This document shows positions 1 to 10,200 of a stretch of 64,000 nucleotides of DNA, one piece after another. Made by a program: the position numbers and the translations under genes. The stretch is from Novipirellula galeiformis (lineage in GTDB: Bacteria > Planctomycetota > Planctomycetia > Pirellulales > Pirellulaceae): positions 375,091-439,090 of the forward strand of contig NZ_SJPT01000006.1 in the NCBI RefSeq assembly GCF_007860095.1, in the 5' to 3' direction. Each line of letters opens with the position of its first letter. Within the stretch, counting starts at the first letter, position 1. The notes under the pieces are model-generated. The model was not told the origin of the DNA, did no database searches, and was given only the letters and a program-made list of their open reading frames with translations.

Positions 1-121
1 GGTTGCCGGAGCGGCGGCGCTGTTCCCTGATTAGGTGTCGTTCCCTGAATTCGTGTCGAGCGTGGATCGCGATGCGGGTTGCGGATTCGGGCGCGAACGC
101 ACACGGAACGATGGCAGCCGA

Positions 122-598
122 CTATTTTTTCAAATCAAAGTCGTGCTGGTTGTCGCCATCTTTGATCTCGACCGTCAACGTAGTGGCATTGTTAAATTTT
201 GCCGGAATGTACTGCTCGGTGGCGTCAATCATCGTCCCGGGTGGATGAGGAGGTCCCGCTTCGACCGAGCCTAGATTCTTGATCCCAAAAATTTGCACGG
301 TGTGAGTTGCGAAGATCGCGCCCTCTTCTTTTGCCAGTGCGTATTTGCCTGCGACGATCTCGGCTGTTGCCGCAGGACCGGCATCGGGAATGAAGCTAAT
401 TGTACCGGCATCGACCGGCGTTCCGTTCCACGACACGTTGCCTTGCACCGCGGCACGTGGCGGACCGGAGTCCCCACAACCGACGGCGAATAATAGTGTC
501 GAGGCCAAGGTCACCAGTGGTAGGGTTCGGCCCAACCGTGCCCTTGCGCCGGAGACGTGCCTAGCCAGCACGACCCCGGAAAAACTGCTATGTATCAT
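122..598 (-). CDS. Small lipoprotein partner of DUF1559 protein, copy 1
   Basis: This 158-residue protein has an N-terminal basic segment, a hydrophobic stretch and a lipobox-like FAVGC at about residues 38-42, so it is probably an exported lipoprotein. The mature part (VQGNVSWNG..., ending HDFDLKK) resembles the small carboxypeptidase-regulatory-like beta-sandwich proteins that planctomycetes encode beside DUF1559 genes; its role is unknown. It lies 50 bp downstream of a DUF1559 gene and is probably co-transcribed with it. After the lipobox cysteine it differs from copies 2 and 3 at one residue (Thr instead of Ala in NG-T/A-PVD), while the signal region differs more. Family recognition is by context and composition, not by a search. 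Confidence 0.85.
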   Translation of the reverse strand: MIHSSFSGVVLARHVSGARARLGRTLPLVTLASTLLFAVGCGDSGPPRAAVQGNVSWNGTPVDAGTISFIPDAGPAATAEIVAGKYALAKEEGAIFATHTVQIFGIKNLGSVEAGPPHPPGTMIDATEQYIPAKFNNATTLTVEIKDGDNQHDFDLKK

Positions 599-648
599 AG
601 TTGTCTCGAAAGTTCAAAAGAAATTGATTCAATACTGCGCGGGGTTGT

Positions 649-1674
649 TTAGTAGTCCGCAAGCACGTTGCCATCGTCGGGGATGCCGAGGTTTTGCCAC
701 GTGACTAGGTTGATCGTTTCGCTGATTGTGCGGACGCTGCCATCGACCAACGCGACATTGACGATGCCGGGATGAAGGCTGCGAGACGCCTGCACTTGGG
801 CGCGGGTTGTATGATTGGTGTACCCGCTGATGCAAGGCGCGCGGTCAATCGATTGGCAAAAAGACCCGCGAACTTGGTCAGGCACATTGCTATTGGGGAT
901 TTGATTGTGCTGGTACAGCGGGCCTTCGGGGTAGTGCAGCACGCCTCGGAAATCAGTGCCCTTGGATTTCAGTAATTCCGCAATCATTATCGTGTTACTC
1001 GTCCCATCCAAGATGTCCTTCATGTTCTTGGAATCGTTTTGTCCAAACACTCCCACAGGACCTCGAGCAGCAGCATTAATGGTGTCGGTGTACATCGGGC
1101 CGATGCCATTGTTCGCCGCATAGTTGCCACGCGCAAACGCGCTAAACATTAGCTCCACATCAATATCCGAGGGGCAGGTCATGGTTGGCAGGAAGGTTTT
1201 GGTTACTAACGTGACCCCCGTCCCAGGAGTGCCGTAGCCAAAATAATCAAAGTCTGTGATCTGGTCATACAGTGCCCCTTGCTCGATAAATGGCAAAAGT
1301 TGGGTGACCCAAGTGGACTCGTTCGGCGATGGATCGGACACCCAAAAGTAGTAGCCAGCCGGGAAATTGAGATGGGTATCGTGGTAGTTATGTAGCCCCA
1401 ATGCGACTTGTTTCATGTTGTTGCTACAACTCATCCGTCGCGCCGCTTCACGAGCGGCTTGCACCGCAGGCAACAGCAGACCGACTAACACGCCAATGAT
1501 GGCAATCACGACTAGCAATTCCACCAACGTGAAGCCTAGCCGGGCGTTGCCATCATGCCGGTGACGCGGGAGCACACCTGGTCTTTTGGTCGAAGGCGGG
1601 GCAAATTTTGCACGTGGCTCTCGCGCACGCGCGTCCCTGTGGTGGAGTGGGCAGCAAATGTTTGATGACATCAT
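649..1674 (-). CDS. DUF1559 prepilin-like protein, copy 1
   Basis: A 341-residue member of the planctomycete DUF1559 family. Around residues 47-75 there is a type IV pilin/pseudopilin N-terminal methylation motif (GFTLVELLVVIAIIGVLVG) with a long hydrophobic helix, preceded by an unusually long basic leader of about 47 residues. The C-terminal part carries the H-x9-DG signature (LHPGIVNVALVDG) typical of this family, then ends NVLADY. The protein is expected to be processed by a prepilin peptidase and to sit in the inner membrane or a pseudopilus; its function is unknown. The ATG at 1674 has a purine-rich AGAGA just upstream. The lipoprotein gene follows 50 bp downstream. This is the most divergent of the three paralogues in the body of the protein. 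Confidence 0.9.
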   Translation of the reverse strand: MMSSNICCPLHHRDARAREPRAKFAPPSTKRPGVLPRHRHDGNARLGFTLVELLVVIAIIGVLVGLLLPAVQAAREAARRMSCSNNMKQVALGLHNYHDTHLNFPAGYYFWVSDPSPNESTWVTQLLPFIEQGALYDQITDFDYFGYGTPGTGVTLVTKTFLPTMTCPSDIDVELMFSAFARGNYAANNGIGPMYTDTINAAARGPVGVFGQNDSKNMKDILDGTSNTIMIAELLKSKGTDFRGVLHYPEGPLYQHNQIPNSNVPDQVRGSFCQSIDRAPCISGYTNHTTRAQVQASRSLHPGIVNVALVDGSVRTISETINLVTWQNLGIPDDGNVLADY

Positions 1675-1846
1675 CAGATGAATCTCTAAAGATAGAAATG
1701 AAAGCGACCGGTAAAGGGATCGTTGTTTGAAGCAACACGCCGGTGCGGGACGTTACCTGCCGTTTTTTGGTGGCATCCCGCAAATCGTGCTCAGATTCCG
1801 AACAACGCTCAGCAAGGGGGTGCTGGGGCACTCCCTTGCGCGGATA

Positions 1847-1920
1847 TTGTATACAATGTGCAGGTCGTAAAAGGTGGGGTCAACGATTTTTGTCTGAGAA
1901 AATCGAAGATTTGTCGTTGC
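1847..1920 (-). promoter_or_regulatory. Conserved upstream element of DUF1559 copy 1
   Basis: This 74-bp stretch lies about 170 bp upstream of the copy 1 start. It is recognisably repeated at 6332-6405 (copy 3) and, more degraded, at 3967-4023 (copy 2). On the minus strand it reads through an AAATC block, TTGACCCC(A/G)CCTTT and ends near TTGTATACAA. A TTGACC box is present, but no convincing -10 lies at normal spacing, so promoter function is inferred from conservation only. Confidence 0.45.
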
Positions 1921-2227
1921 CGCATGCTGTTCTGGGATCCCGGATTAGCGAGTCACACAAGAAGGCTTGGGCACGAGGCAGGCACCAATGACGCAGCTTT
2001 ACCAGCCCGCTCCGCGGCGTTTGGGGGCTGAGGCCGTTGGCGTCATGTCAGAAGTCGCGGCGCAGAGAGAGAGGCCAGCGGCCAGCGGTCGAGATCGCCG
2101 CCGCTCCGCTGGTTGGAGGAGAGGCGGCGTTCCCAAATTACGTGTCGTTCCCTGCATTCGTGTCGAGCGTGGATCGCGGTGCGGGTTGCGATTCGGGCGC
2201 CACCACACGCGGGACGATGGCAGACGA

Positions 2228-2704
2228 CTATTTTTTCAAATCAAAGTCGTGCTGGTTGTCGCCGTCTTTGATCTCGACCGTCAACGTAGTGGCGTTATTA
2301 AATTTTGCCGGAATGTACTGCTCGGTGGCGTCAATCATCGTCCCGGGTGGATGAGGAGGTCCCGCTTCGACCGAGCCTAGATTCTTGATCCCAAAGATTT
2401 GCACGGTGTGAGTTGCGAAGATCGCGCCCTCTTCTTTCGCCAGTGCGTATTTGCCCGCGACGATCTCGGCTGTCGCCGCAGGACCGGCATCGGGAATGAA
2501 GCTAATCGTACCGGCATCGACCGGCGCTCCGTTCCACGACACGTTGCCTTGCACCGCGGCACGTGGCGGACCGGAGTCCCCACAACCGACCGCGAATAAT
2601 AGTGTCGAGGCCAAGGTCACCAGTGGTAGGGTTCGGCCCAACCGTGCCCTTGCGCCGGAGAGGTGCGTAGCCAGCACGCCCCCGGAAAAACTGCTATGTA
2701 TCAT
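2228..2704 (-). CDS. Small lipoprotein partner of DUF1559 protein, copy 2
   Basis: 158 residues. The mature part after the lipobox cysteine is identical to that of copy 3, and copies 1 and 2 share nearly the same signal region (MIHSSFSG...). The start is the ATG at 2704, 50 bp downstream of DUF1559 copy 2. Near identity of the mature region combined with a divergent leader in copy 3 suggests recent gene conversion or strong constraint on the mature protein. Confidence 0.85.
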   Translation of the reverse strand: MIHSSFSGGVLATHLSGARARLGRTLPLVTLASTLLFAVGCGDSGPPRAAVQGNVSWNGAPVDAGTISFIPDAGPAATAEIVAGKYALAKEEGAIFATHTVQIFGIKNLGSVEAGPPHPPGTMIDATEQYIPAKFNNATTLTVEIKDGDNQHDFDLKK

Positions 2705-2754
2705 AGTTGTCTCGAAAGTTCAAAAGAAATTGATTCAATACTGCGCGGGGTTGT

Positions 2755-3777
2755 TTAGTAGTCCGCAAGCACGTTGCCATCGTCGGGGATGCCGAGGTTT
2801 TGCCAGGTGACTAGGTTGATGGAGTCGCTGATCGTGCGCACGCTGCCATCGACAAACGCGACATTGACGATGCTCGGATGAAGGCTGCGAGTCGATAATA
2901 CGATCGAGCGGTTGTTATGCGCGGTATACGTGCCGGTGCAGGGAGCGCGGTCGATCGATTTGCACAGAGCGGTGCGGAATTGATCAAACACCTTGCTATT
3001 GGGGCCCTGGTTGTGTTGGTAGAGCGGTCCTTCGGGGTAATGCAACACGCCCCGGAAGTCGTCGCCGGGGGACCGCAGTAGCTCCGCAATCATCACGGTG
3101 TTGCTCGTCCCGTCCAAAATGTCCTTCATGTTCTTGGCGTCGTTTTGTCCAAACACTCCCTCTGGACCACGAGCAACCACGTTTTTGCCTGCGGTGGACA
3201 TCGGCCCAATGCCGTTGTTTGCCCCGTAGTTACCCCGCGCCCAATAACTGAGCGCCAGCTTCACGTCGACATCCGAGGGACAGGTCATCGTGGGGATAAA
3301 GGTTCTGATGACGTTGGTGACGCCCGGGTTAAGGTTCGGGCTGCCAAAGTAACTCCATTCATCGATTTGATCGTACACAGCCCCTTGTTCGATGAAGGGC
3401 AGGATGTGTGTGACCCATGTCGACTCGTTTGATCTTCCATAGGTGTACCAATAGTAACCGGCAGGAAAGTCGAGATTTGTGTCGTGGTAGTTATGCAGTC
3501 CCAATGCGATTTGTTTCAAGTTGTTGCTGCAACTCATTCGTCGCGCCGCTTCACGAGCGGCTTGCACCGCAGGCAATAGCAGTCCCACCAACACGCCAAT
3601 AATGGCAATCACGACCAGCAATTCCACCAGCGTGAAGCCTAGCCGGGCGTTGCAATCATGCCGGTGGCGAGTGGATGCACCTGATTCCCGGCGCGATCGT
3701 GGGGAAGATTTGGAATGTGAATGTTGCACGCACGCGTCCCGTTCGCTGAGTGCGCTGCAGATGGTGGATACTATCAT
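2755..3777 (-). CDS. DUF1559 prepilin-like protein, copy 2
   Basis: The open frame extends upstream to 4011, but the start is placed at the ATG at 3777. That position matches the starts of copies 1 and 3 and has an AGGGA ribosome-binding site about 8 bases upstream, giving 340 residues. The pilin-type motif GFTLVELLVVIAIIGVLVG and the C-terminal H-x9-DG segment (LHPSIVNVAFVDG) are both present. The central region is clearly closer to copy 3 than to copy 1 (for example NPGVTNVI, DVDVKLAL and RGNYGANN), whereas the last codons and the spacer to the lipoprotein match copy 1, a mosaic pattern. Confidence 0.9.
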   Translation of the reverse strand: MIVSTICSALSERDACVQHSHSKSSPRSRRESGASTRHRHDCNARLGFTLVELLVVIAIIGVLVGLLLPAVQAAREAARRMSCSNNLKQIALGLHNYHDTNLDFPAGYYWYTYGRSNESTWVTHILPFIEQGAVYDQIDEWSYFGSPNLNPGVTNVIRTFIPTMTCPSDVDVKLALSYWARGNYGANNGIGPMSTAGKNVVARGPEGVFGQNDAKNMKDILDGTSNTVMIAELLRSPGDDFRGVLHYPEGPLYQHNQGPNSKVFDQFRTALCKSIDRAPCTGTYTAHNNRSIVLSTRSLHPSIVNVAFVDGSVRTISDSINLVTWQNLGIPDDGNVLADY

Positions 3778-3966
3778 CTGAAAAGTCCCTAAAAGTAGTA
3801 ATGAAAACGGCCGAGAAAGTTTCGCTGCAGGATGCGTCACGCTTGTGGGGGGACCGCCAGATGCGTTTTTTGCAAAACGCGGCACAGAGTAATCCGATTC
3901 CGACCACTGTTGCGAAGGGGGCTTAAGGGGAGTTCTGTAGGGGTGTCTGTGGCACACATGGTACCG

Positions 3967-4023
3967 GTTGCGAAAGGCGGGGTAAACTAACTGGGGACAA
4001 AATGTTGACAAATCGTCGTTGCC
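3967..4023 (-). promoter_or_regulatory. Conserved upstream element of DUF1559 copy 2 (degraded)
   Basis: This is the shortened counterpart of the elements at 1847-1920 and 6332-6405. On the minus strand it keeps the GGCAACGACGATTTG-like left part and the TTTACCCCGCCTTT core, but it lacks the TTGTATACAA end. It sits about 190 bp upstream of the start of copy 2. Any regulatory role is inferred from position and conservation. Confidence 0.4.
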
Positions 4024-4320
4024 GCGTTTTGGCCTGCGATAGGGGGTGGGCGAGTTACGCCAGAATGCGACGGCGCGATGCGTACAAAGGATCGCATCGT
4101 GCCCGCTCCGCTGCGCTTGGGGAGTGAGGCCGTTGGCGCCATGTCAGCAGTCGCGGCGGAGAGAGAGAGAGCGGACAGCGGTCGAGATCGCCGCCGCTCC
4201 GATGCTTGGCGGAGAGGCGGCGTTCCCAAATTACGTGTCGTTCCCTGCATTCGTGTCGAGCGTGGATCGCGGTGCGGGTTGCGATTCGGGCGCGAACGCA
4301 CACGGGACGATGCCAGCCGA

Positions 4321-4797
4321 CTATTTTTTCAAATCAAAGTCGTGCTGGTTGTCGCCATCTTTGATCTCGACCGTCAACGTAGTGGCATTGTTAAATTTTG
4401 CCGGAATGTACTGCTCGGTGGCGTCAATCATCGTGCCGGGTGGATGAGGAGGTCCCGCTTCGACCGAGCCTAGATTCTTGATCCCAAAAATTTGCACGGT
4501 GTGAGTTGCGAAGATCGCGCCCTCTTCTTTTGCCAGTGCGTATTTGCCCGCGACGATCTCGGCTGTGGCCGCTGGACCGGCATCGGGAATGAAGCTAATC
4601 GTACCGGCATCGACCGGCGCTCCGTTCCACGATACGTTGCCTTGCACCGCGGCACGTGGCGGACCGGAGTCCCCACAACCGACCGCGAATAATAGTGTCG
4701 AGGCCAAGGTCACCAATGGAAGGATTCGTCCCAATGGTGCCCTTGCGCCCGCAGCGTCCGTGCGCTGCGCGACGCTAGGAAAAAAGCTAAGTTTCAT
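4321..4797 (-). CDS. Small lipoprotein partner of DUF1559 protein, copy 3
   Basis: 158 residues, with a leader that differs from the other copies (MKLSFFPSVAQRTDAAG...) but a lipobox and mature region identical to copy 2. It lies 53 bp downstream of DUF1559 copy 3. The change in identity is abrupt around the middle of the signal sequence, which fits homogenisation of the downstream two thirds of the gene. Confidence 0.85.
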   Translation of the reverse strand: MKLSFFPSVAQRTDAAGARAPLGRILPLVTLASTLLFAVGCGDSGPPRAAVQGNVSWNGAPVDAGTISFIPDAGPAATAEIVAGKYALAKEEGAIFATHTVQIFGIKNLGSVEAGPPHPPGTMIDATEQYIPAKFNNATTLTVEIKDGDNQHDFDLKK

Positions 4798-4850
4798 GTG
4801 ATGTCTCGAAAGTTCAAAAGAGATTGATTCAATTCATTCGGGCGGGGCGT

Positions 4851-5873
4851 TTAGTAGTCCGCAAGCACATTGCCATCCTCGGGGGTACCGAGGTATTGCC
4901 AAGTGACTAGGTTGATGGAGTCGCTGATCGTGCGCACGCTGCCGTCCACCAACGCGACATTGACGACGCTCGGATGAAGGCTGCGGGTCGACAACACGAT
5001 GGATCGGTTGTTCCAAGCGGTGTACGTGCCAGTGCAGGGAGCGCGGTCGATCGATTTGCATAGACTGGTGCGGAATTGGTCAAACACCTTGCTGTTGGGG
5101 CCTTGGTTGTGTTGGTAAAGCGGTCCTTCGGGATAATGCATCGTGCCCCGGAAATCGTCGCCGGGGGATCGCAGCAACTCCGCAATCATTACCGTGTTGC
5201 TCGTCCCGTCCAAAATGTCCTTCATGTTCTTGGAATCGTTTTGGCCAAACACGCCCACGGGCCCACGAGTAACCAGGTTTCGACCTTCGGTGTACATCGG
5301 CCCAATGCCGTTGTTTGCCCCGTAGTTACCCCGTGCCCAATAGCCGAGCGCTAGCTTCACGTCGACATCCGAGGGACAGGTCATCGTGGGCAGGAAGGTT
5401 TTGATGACGTTGGTGACACCGGGGTTTACATTTGGGCTGCCGAAATAATTCCACTGTTCGATTTGCTCGTACAATGCGCCTTGTTCGATAAAGGGAAGAA
5501 TGTGTGAGATCCAAGTCGATTCGTTCGCCGGCCCATAGGTGAATTGGTAGTAGCCAGCGGGAAAATCGAGATTGCTGTCGTGGTAGTTATGCAGTCCCAA
5601 TGCGATCTGTTTCAAGTTGTTGCTGCAACTCATTCGTCGCGCCGCTTCGCGCGCCGATTGCACTGCGGGTAGCAGCAGTCCGACCAACACACCAATGATG
5701 GCAATCACGACCAGCAATTCCACCAGCGTGAAGCCTAGCCGGGCGTTGCCATCACGCCGGTGACGCGGGAATACACCCGAGACTTTTGTCAAAGGGGGGC
5801 AAGACTCAGGATGTGAATCTCGCGAGTCAACGCCCGTCTTATTGGGCACGCAACGCATGGTTAATGACATCAT
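4851..5873 (-). CDS. DUF1559 prepilin-like protein, copy 3
   Basis: 340 residues with the same plan as its paralogues: a basic leader, the pilin methylation motif GFTLVELLVVIAIIGVLVG, a mixed alpha/beta body and an H-x9-DG segment (LHPSVVNVALVDG) near the C terminus, ending EDGNVLADY. The ATG at 5873 is preceded by an AGGGA box on the minus strand (TGAGGGATTTGTCTG). It is the first gene of the triplicated block, so copies 2 and 1 may be read from their own upstream elements or by read-through. Confidence 0.9.
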   Translation of the reverse strand: MMSLTMRCVPNKTGVDSRDSHPESCPPLTKVSGVFPRHRRDGNARLGFTLVELLVVIAIIGVLVGLLLPAVQSAREAARRMSCSNNLKQIALGLHNYHDSNLDFPAGYYQFTYGPANESTWISHILPFIEQGALYEQIEQWNYFGSPNVNPGVTNVIKTFLPTMTCPSDVDVKLALGYWARGNYGANNGIGPMYTEGRNLVTRGPVGVFGQNDSKNMKDILDGTSNTVMIAELLRSPGDDFRGTMHYPEGPLYQHNQGPNSKVFDQFRTSLCKSIDRAPCTGTYTAWNNRSIVLSTRSLHPSVVNVALVDGSVRTISDSINLVTWQYLGTPEDGNVLADY

Positions 5874-7257
5874 CAGACAAATCCCTCAGAAGTAGTAAAG
5901 AAAAGGACCGGTAAAAGTTGCGTTGTTGGAACCGGCGCGCAATCAGGTGCATTGCACCAGTGCGGCGTTGGGCGGCGTGGACGTGACGAGGTTGTCGTCG
6001 TGAGACGCGGAAGAAGCGTGCCCGAGCATCCGATTTGATCCTCTCGCGATGGAGCGATGACCGGGGTGGCGTGGCGACGATTTGTCCGTCGCGGGCAAGG
6101 GAGAGTTTCTGATACTCGGTGCCGTCGCCTCAGGCCTGCGGACGCAGATGGTTGTGAAGCTGATTTTCCCGACCCACTTGCCGTCGCGGGGTGTCGCGTG
6201 AGAACCGTGGCGAAACCGTCATGCTGGCAAGCCATCATGCCTTCGCCGCAGCGTTTGGAAAATCGTGACCCCATGGCGACAACCTTTTAGTGTGGGGGTT
6301 CGATGATCTCTCGGAAGAGGTCAATTGTTGATTGCATACAATATGTGGGGTCTCAAAGGCGGGGTCAATCATTTTTATGTTAAAAAATCAGAGATTTGTG
6401 AGTGCATTCAGCTTTTCCGTCCATTGCGTTTTCTCGTCGCGTTGAAGGGAGCTGCAGGAAGTGAGTTCAAATCAGCGCCCAATCGACAACCCGCATCGTT
6501 CGGATAGGGCCGCATCGTTCGGATTGGGGTAGCGCCGGCGATCGTGCTGGCGCAATGGGATCGCAGCAAAGTGTCGCGGCGAGGATGCGGCTTCGTTTAG
6601 GCTCGTAGGCCGGAATGTAGGGCGATGGTGGGGCCGGAACTCGTTGGAGAGGAATTGGCTTGCTAGCGTCGGTCGCTGCCTGTAGAGATCGCTGTCTGTT
6701 GAGATCGCCGAAAAGGGGAACGGCGGTTTGCACTGGAGCGATGCAGGCGTTTCCGTGTCGGTGTTGATATTGTTTTTTTGACGACGATTTGCACGACGCA
6801 ACGAGTGCGGACGGTTCGCGACGCCGCGGTGCATTCATCCGTATGATGGGAATCAGCCGCTGCTTGTTCTCGCGGGCGTCGGATCGATGCGACTGAGAGA
6901 TGCGACTGAGAGATGCGGTCGCAAGCGATGCTCGCCAACCAAGGTCGCACGTGATGGTCGCAAGCTCTGCTTTAGCGCTGACGCTGCGAGGGTCTCTGTG
7001 CCCCTAGCGAGTCCGCAACGCAGTCCGTTCGACGAGAGCACCGCTAGGAAGCCCCCGTTGATCAGGTGGTTCTCGGTGTGCAACGGCCGCTTCGCAAGTC
7101 GCCTGCGGATGCGAGCAACTTGCGTTGTCCTGGTCACTTCTTAACGCGTTCACGTGTGCGAAACCATCGCATCAGCGTCACGGCGCGACAGCGGTGATGC
7201 TGACGTACTGGCGACGTAGGAATACGATGGACGACAACGAGAAGCGTGGATGTGTTG
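5874..7257. other. Long intergenic stretch with no convincing gene
   Basis: This 1.4-kb stretch separates the 3' end of the beta-helix gene from DUF1559 copy 3. It contains the copy 3 upstream element (6332-6405) and a short GATGCGACTGAGA tandem duplication around 6885-6914. The short open frames here have arginine/serine-rich random-looking translations and no ribosome-binding sites, so none is called. Confidence 0.6.
6332..6405 (-). promoter_or_regulatory. Conserved upstream element of DUF1559 copy 3
   Basis: This is the best match to 1847-1920, sharing a TTG(C/T)ATACAAT(A/G)TG end, an AAAGG(C/T)GGGGTCAA core and a GAAGATTTGT-like segment. Here it lies about 460 bp upstream of the gene rather than 170 bp, because the intervening spacer is longer. 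Function is inferred only from conservation across the three copies. Confidence 0.45.
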
Positions 7258-10200
7258 CTAAACTAGCAACTCGATCGGATCTTGGAGCACCGAATTGGAT
7301 CCAAACTCGTCCTCCTCCATCGCTTCATCCACGGCATCCAAGTTGGCTGTCGAATGAATCGACGGCGGATCGATTGTAGGAGAGCTTGGATCGACAAACG
7401 AGCTGCCGGTCGATTCGCTACTGGAGTTTCTAAACAATGCGTCGACGGCATCGTCGCGTTGGCTAGCCGATTGGGTCTGCAGCGTGGAATCGTTCGTTAT
7501 CAACATCGGTATCGACTCACCGTGCGCATCGGTTTGTACAAGACCGCTACCAATACGGTTTAGATGGTTGATGATTTGCAACGCATCGAGAGCCGAGACT
7601 TTGTTGTCGCGATTGACGTCCAGGAACCTCGGGATGACTTGTTCGCCTTGGGTACCGTGGTTTCGGTCGATCGCATTGATCACGATGACCGCATCCAATG
7701 CGGTTGTCTCGCCGCTGCCATTGGTGTCGGTAGGTTGCAGAATATTTGTCGGTGCGGCCTGGGAAAGCGTGCCTGAGCCGGTGGAGGTGCGAATCGCGAA
7801 AATGCGGTCAAACGATTGGGGCTCGAACACGATCGCGTACACGCCTCCTGCTTCGAGATCCGCTGTCGCGATGGTGCCATGCATCGTGCTGATGAGTTGG
7901 ATGTGGGTATCAAAAATCAAGATCCTTTCGTTGATCACGGCCGTGCCAACGGGCGTCACGCTCACGACCGTGTCCGTCAACGACTGGAACAAAATCGCGT
8001 TCGTCGACCCGTCGCCAGGGATCGTTTGTCCTCCTTCGACTTGGTGTGGGATGATAATATTGAGGGAGGGAATGACGAGATCATCGTCGAGAATCGTCCC
8101 ATTCGCAGTGGCGTCGATCGTCTCAGCGGTGGCCGATGGATTGTCGAGGGTGACACGGAAGCGATCGTAGATTTCGACCGCGGTATCCCCTCTGACGTAG
8201 ATCGTCAGCGTTTGACTTAATTCTCCCTGAGCAAACTCGATTGTGCCGCTTGGGAATACGCCGTTCTTAAAATCATCAGCGGTCGCTTGATGGAGTCCCG
8301 TGCCGGTGACGGCATAGTCGACCGTGGCCTCGACGTCGGTGTTCCCGCTACGCGTGACGGTAAACGTGAACGGAGTTAATCCCGAGTCTCCTTCTTTTTT
8401 AATGGCATCCGTCGCCGCGATGCTCAGCAATGCCTTGCCAACCGCACCACCAAGGCTGGACTCAAACGCCCCAATGTCGATCGCAAGTCCTTGCGGACGC
8501 GCGACGCCTCGCTGGTCGATTGACAATCCAGCGGCGACGCCCGCGTTCAGTGCGGGGCTGGCATCTAGTAACGCGATCGTTTGAGTCGTGCCACCATTGT
8601 CGTCTAACATTCCTAGTCCTGCATCGACATCAATGATGTCCGAACTCGAGGTGCCTAGGAGTGTGACACCGCTCGAGTCACCGAACAGATTATTGCCACC
8701 ACTGTTGATGGTGCCTAACGCGTCCGCTCCCGTTGCGGCGTTATTGTTGGCGACCAGGGTGTTGGTGGCCGTGAAATCACCGCCTTGGGTGGCGATCCCG
8801 CCGCCCGCGGCAGCGGTGTTGCCCGCAAGGGTGACGCTCGTTAGTGTGAGCTTGCCCCCTTCGCTGGCAATGCCTCCTCCGAGGTTGGTTGCCGAGTTGG
8901 CGGCAATCGTCGAGTTCGCGATGGTAATGTCACCCGTCGTGCCATCGTTAAAAATACCTCCTCCGTCTTGCGCCGTATTTCCTGAGAGGGTGGAACGCAC
9001 GACGTGGATCGTTCCTGCGGCACTGTTCCAAAGGCCGCCGCCCTCATTGGCGGCCGTGTTGCTCGCTACGGTTGATTCGAGAACGCTCAGCATGGCCTGG
9101 CCGGAGAGATGCACGGCACCGCCGTTGATTCCCGCCGTGTTCCCTGCGTTCAATTCGCCACCGAGAATCACATTCGTCAACGTCACTTCGCCAGCGTTGT
9201 TCTCGATCGCTCCACCCGCTCGCGCCGCGACGTTTTCGCTCAGCGCAGTGTTGTTGATCGTTACCGTTCCCCCGACCGTCATCACACCGCCGCCATTGCC
9301 GGCATTGACAACCGATATGTTGCCACGGATCGTCGCACCTGAGATCGCTAACGTACCACCGTTGTTGAAAATCCCTCCTCCGCCTTGATCGTTGTTTGTA
9401 TTGTTACCAGCGTTGGCGGTGTTGCCGAGCAGCGAGGTTCCCGAGATGGTCATCAAGCCGCTGTCGTTCCACAAACCCCCACCCTCCTGGGCTGCCACGT
9501 TCCCACTGACCGTACCGCCCGTGACGGTGACCGTGCCGTCGCCCGAAACATGTAATCCGCCACCGTTACCCGGCGCGGGTGTCGCGCCCACGCCAATGTC
9601 CACTCCCGCACTGTTGGTATCGAGCGTCACGCCGTCGAGCGTGACCGTCGAACCGCTGGTGGTTTCGATCCCACCGCCAGCCCGGTTGGCTGTGTTGCCG
9701 CTGATTTCGCTGTTGGTCACGGTGGTCGATCCACCGAGATTTAAGATCCCGCCGCCTGAACCGCTGCTGCCGTCGGCGACGTTCATCGAAACCGCTCCAC
9801 CGTTGATGATCAACGTGCCGCCGTTATTGAAAATCCCACCACCGCCATCATCTGCGGCGTCGCCACTGGCCGTATTGCCGCTGATCGTCGTGCCGTCGAT
9901 GGTCATCGTGCCGCTGTCGTTCCAAAGGCCTCCGCCCTCCAGAGCGGCACGGTTCCCTGAAACGGTACCGCCTGTGACGTTGACCGTGCCGTCGCCCGAA
10001 ACATGTAATCCGCCACCGTTACCCGGCGCGGGGGTTGCGCCGGCACCAATGTCCACGCCCGCACTGTTGGTATCGAGCGTCACGCCGTTGAGCGTGACGG
10101 TCGAACCGCTGGTGGTTTCGATCCCACCGCCAGCCCGGTTGGCCGTGTTGCCGCTGATTTCGCTGTTGGTTACCGACACCGTGCCACCGACGTTGATGAT

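Larger units (their letters stand above)
1..6410. repeat. Tandem triplication of a DUF1559 + lipoprotein unit (~2.1 kb period)
   Basis: Three consecutive copies of the same block are visible: lipoprotein genes start at 598, 2704 and 4797 (spacings 2106 and 2093), each with a DUF1559 gene just upstream on the minus strand and a related upstream element. Downstream flanks also match (compare 30-121 with 2140-2227 and 4240-4320), so the block including non-coding flanks was duplicated. Copies differ by scattered substitutions and the upstream spacer of copy 3 is longer. The left end of copy 1 is cut by the window edge, so further copies may lie outside. Confidence 0.95.
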
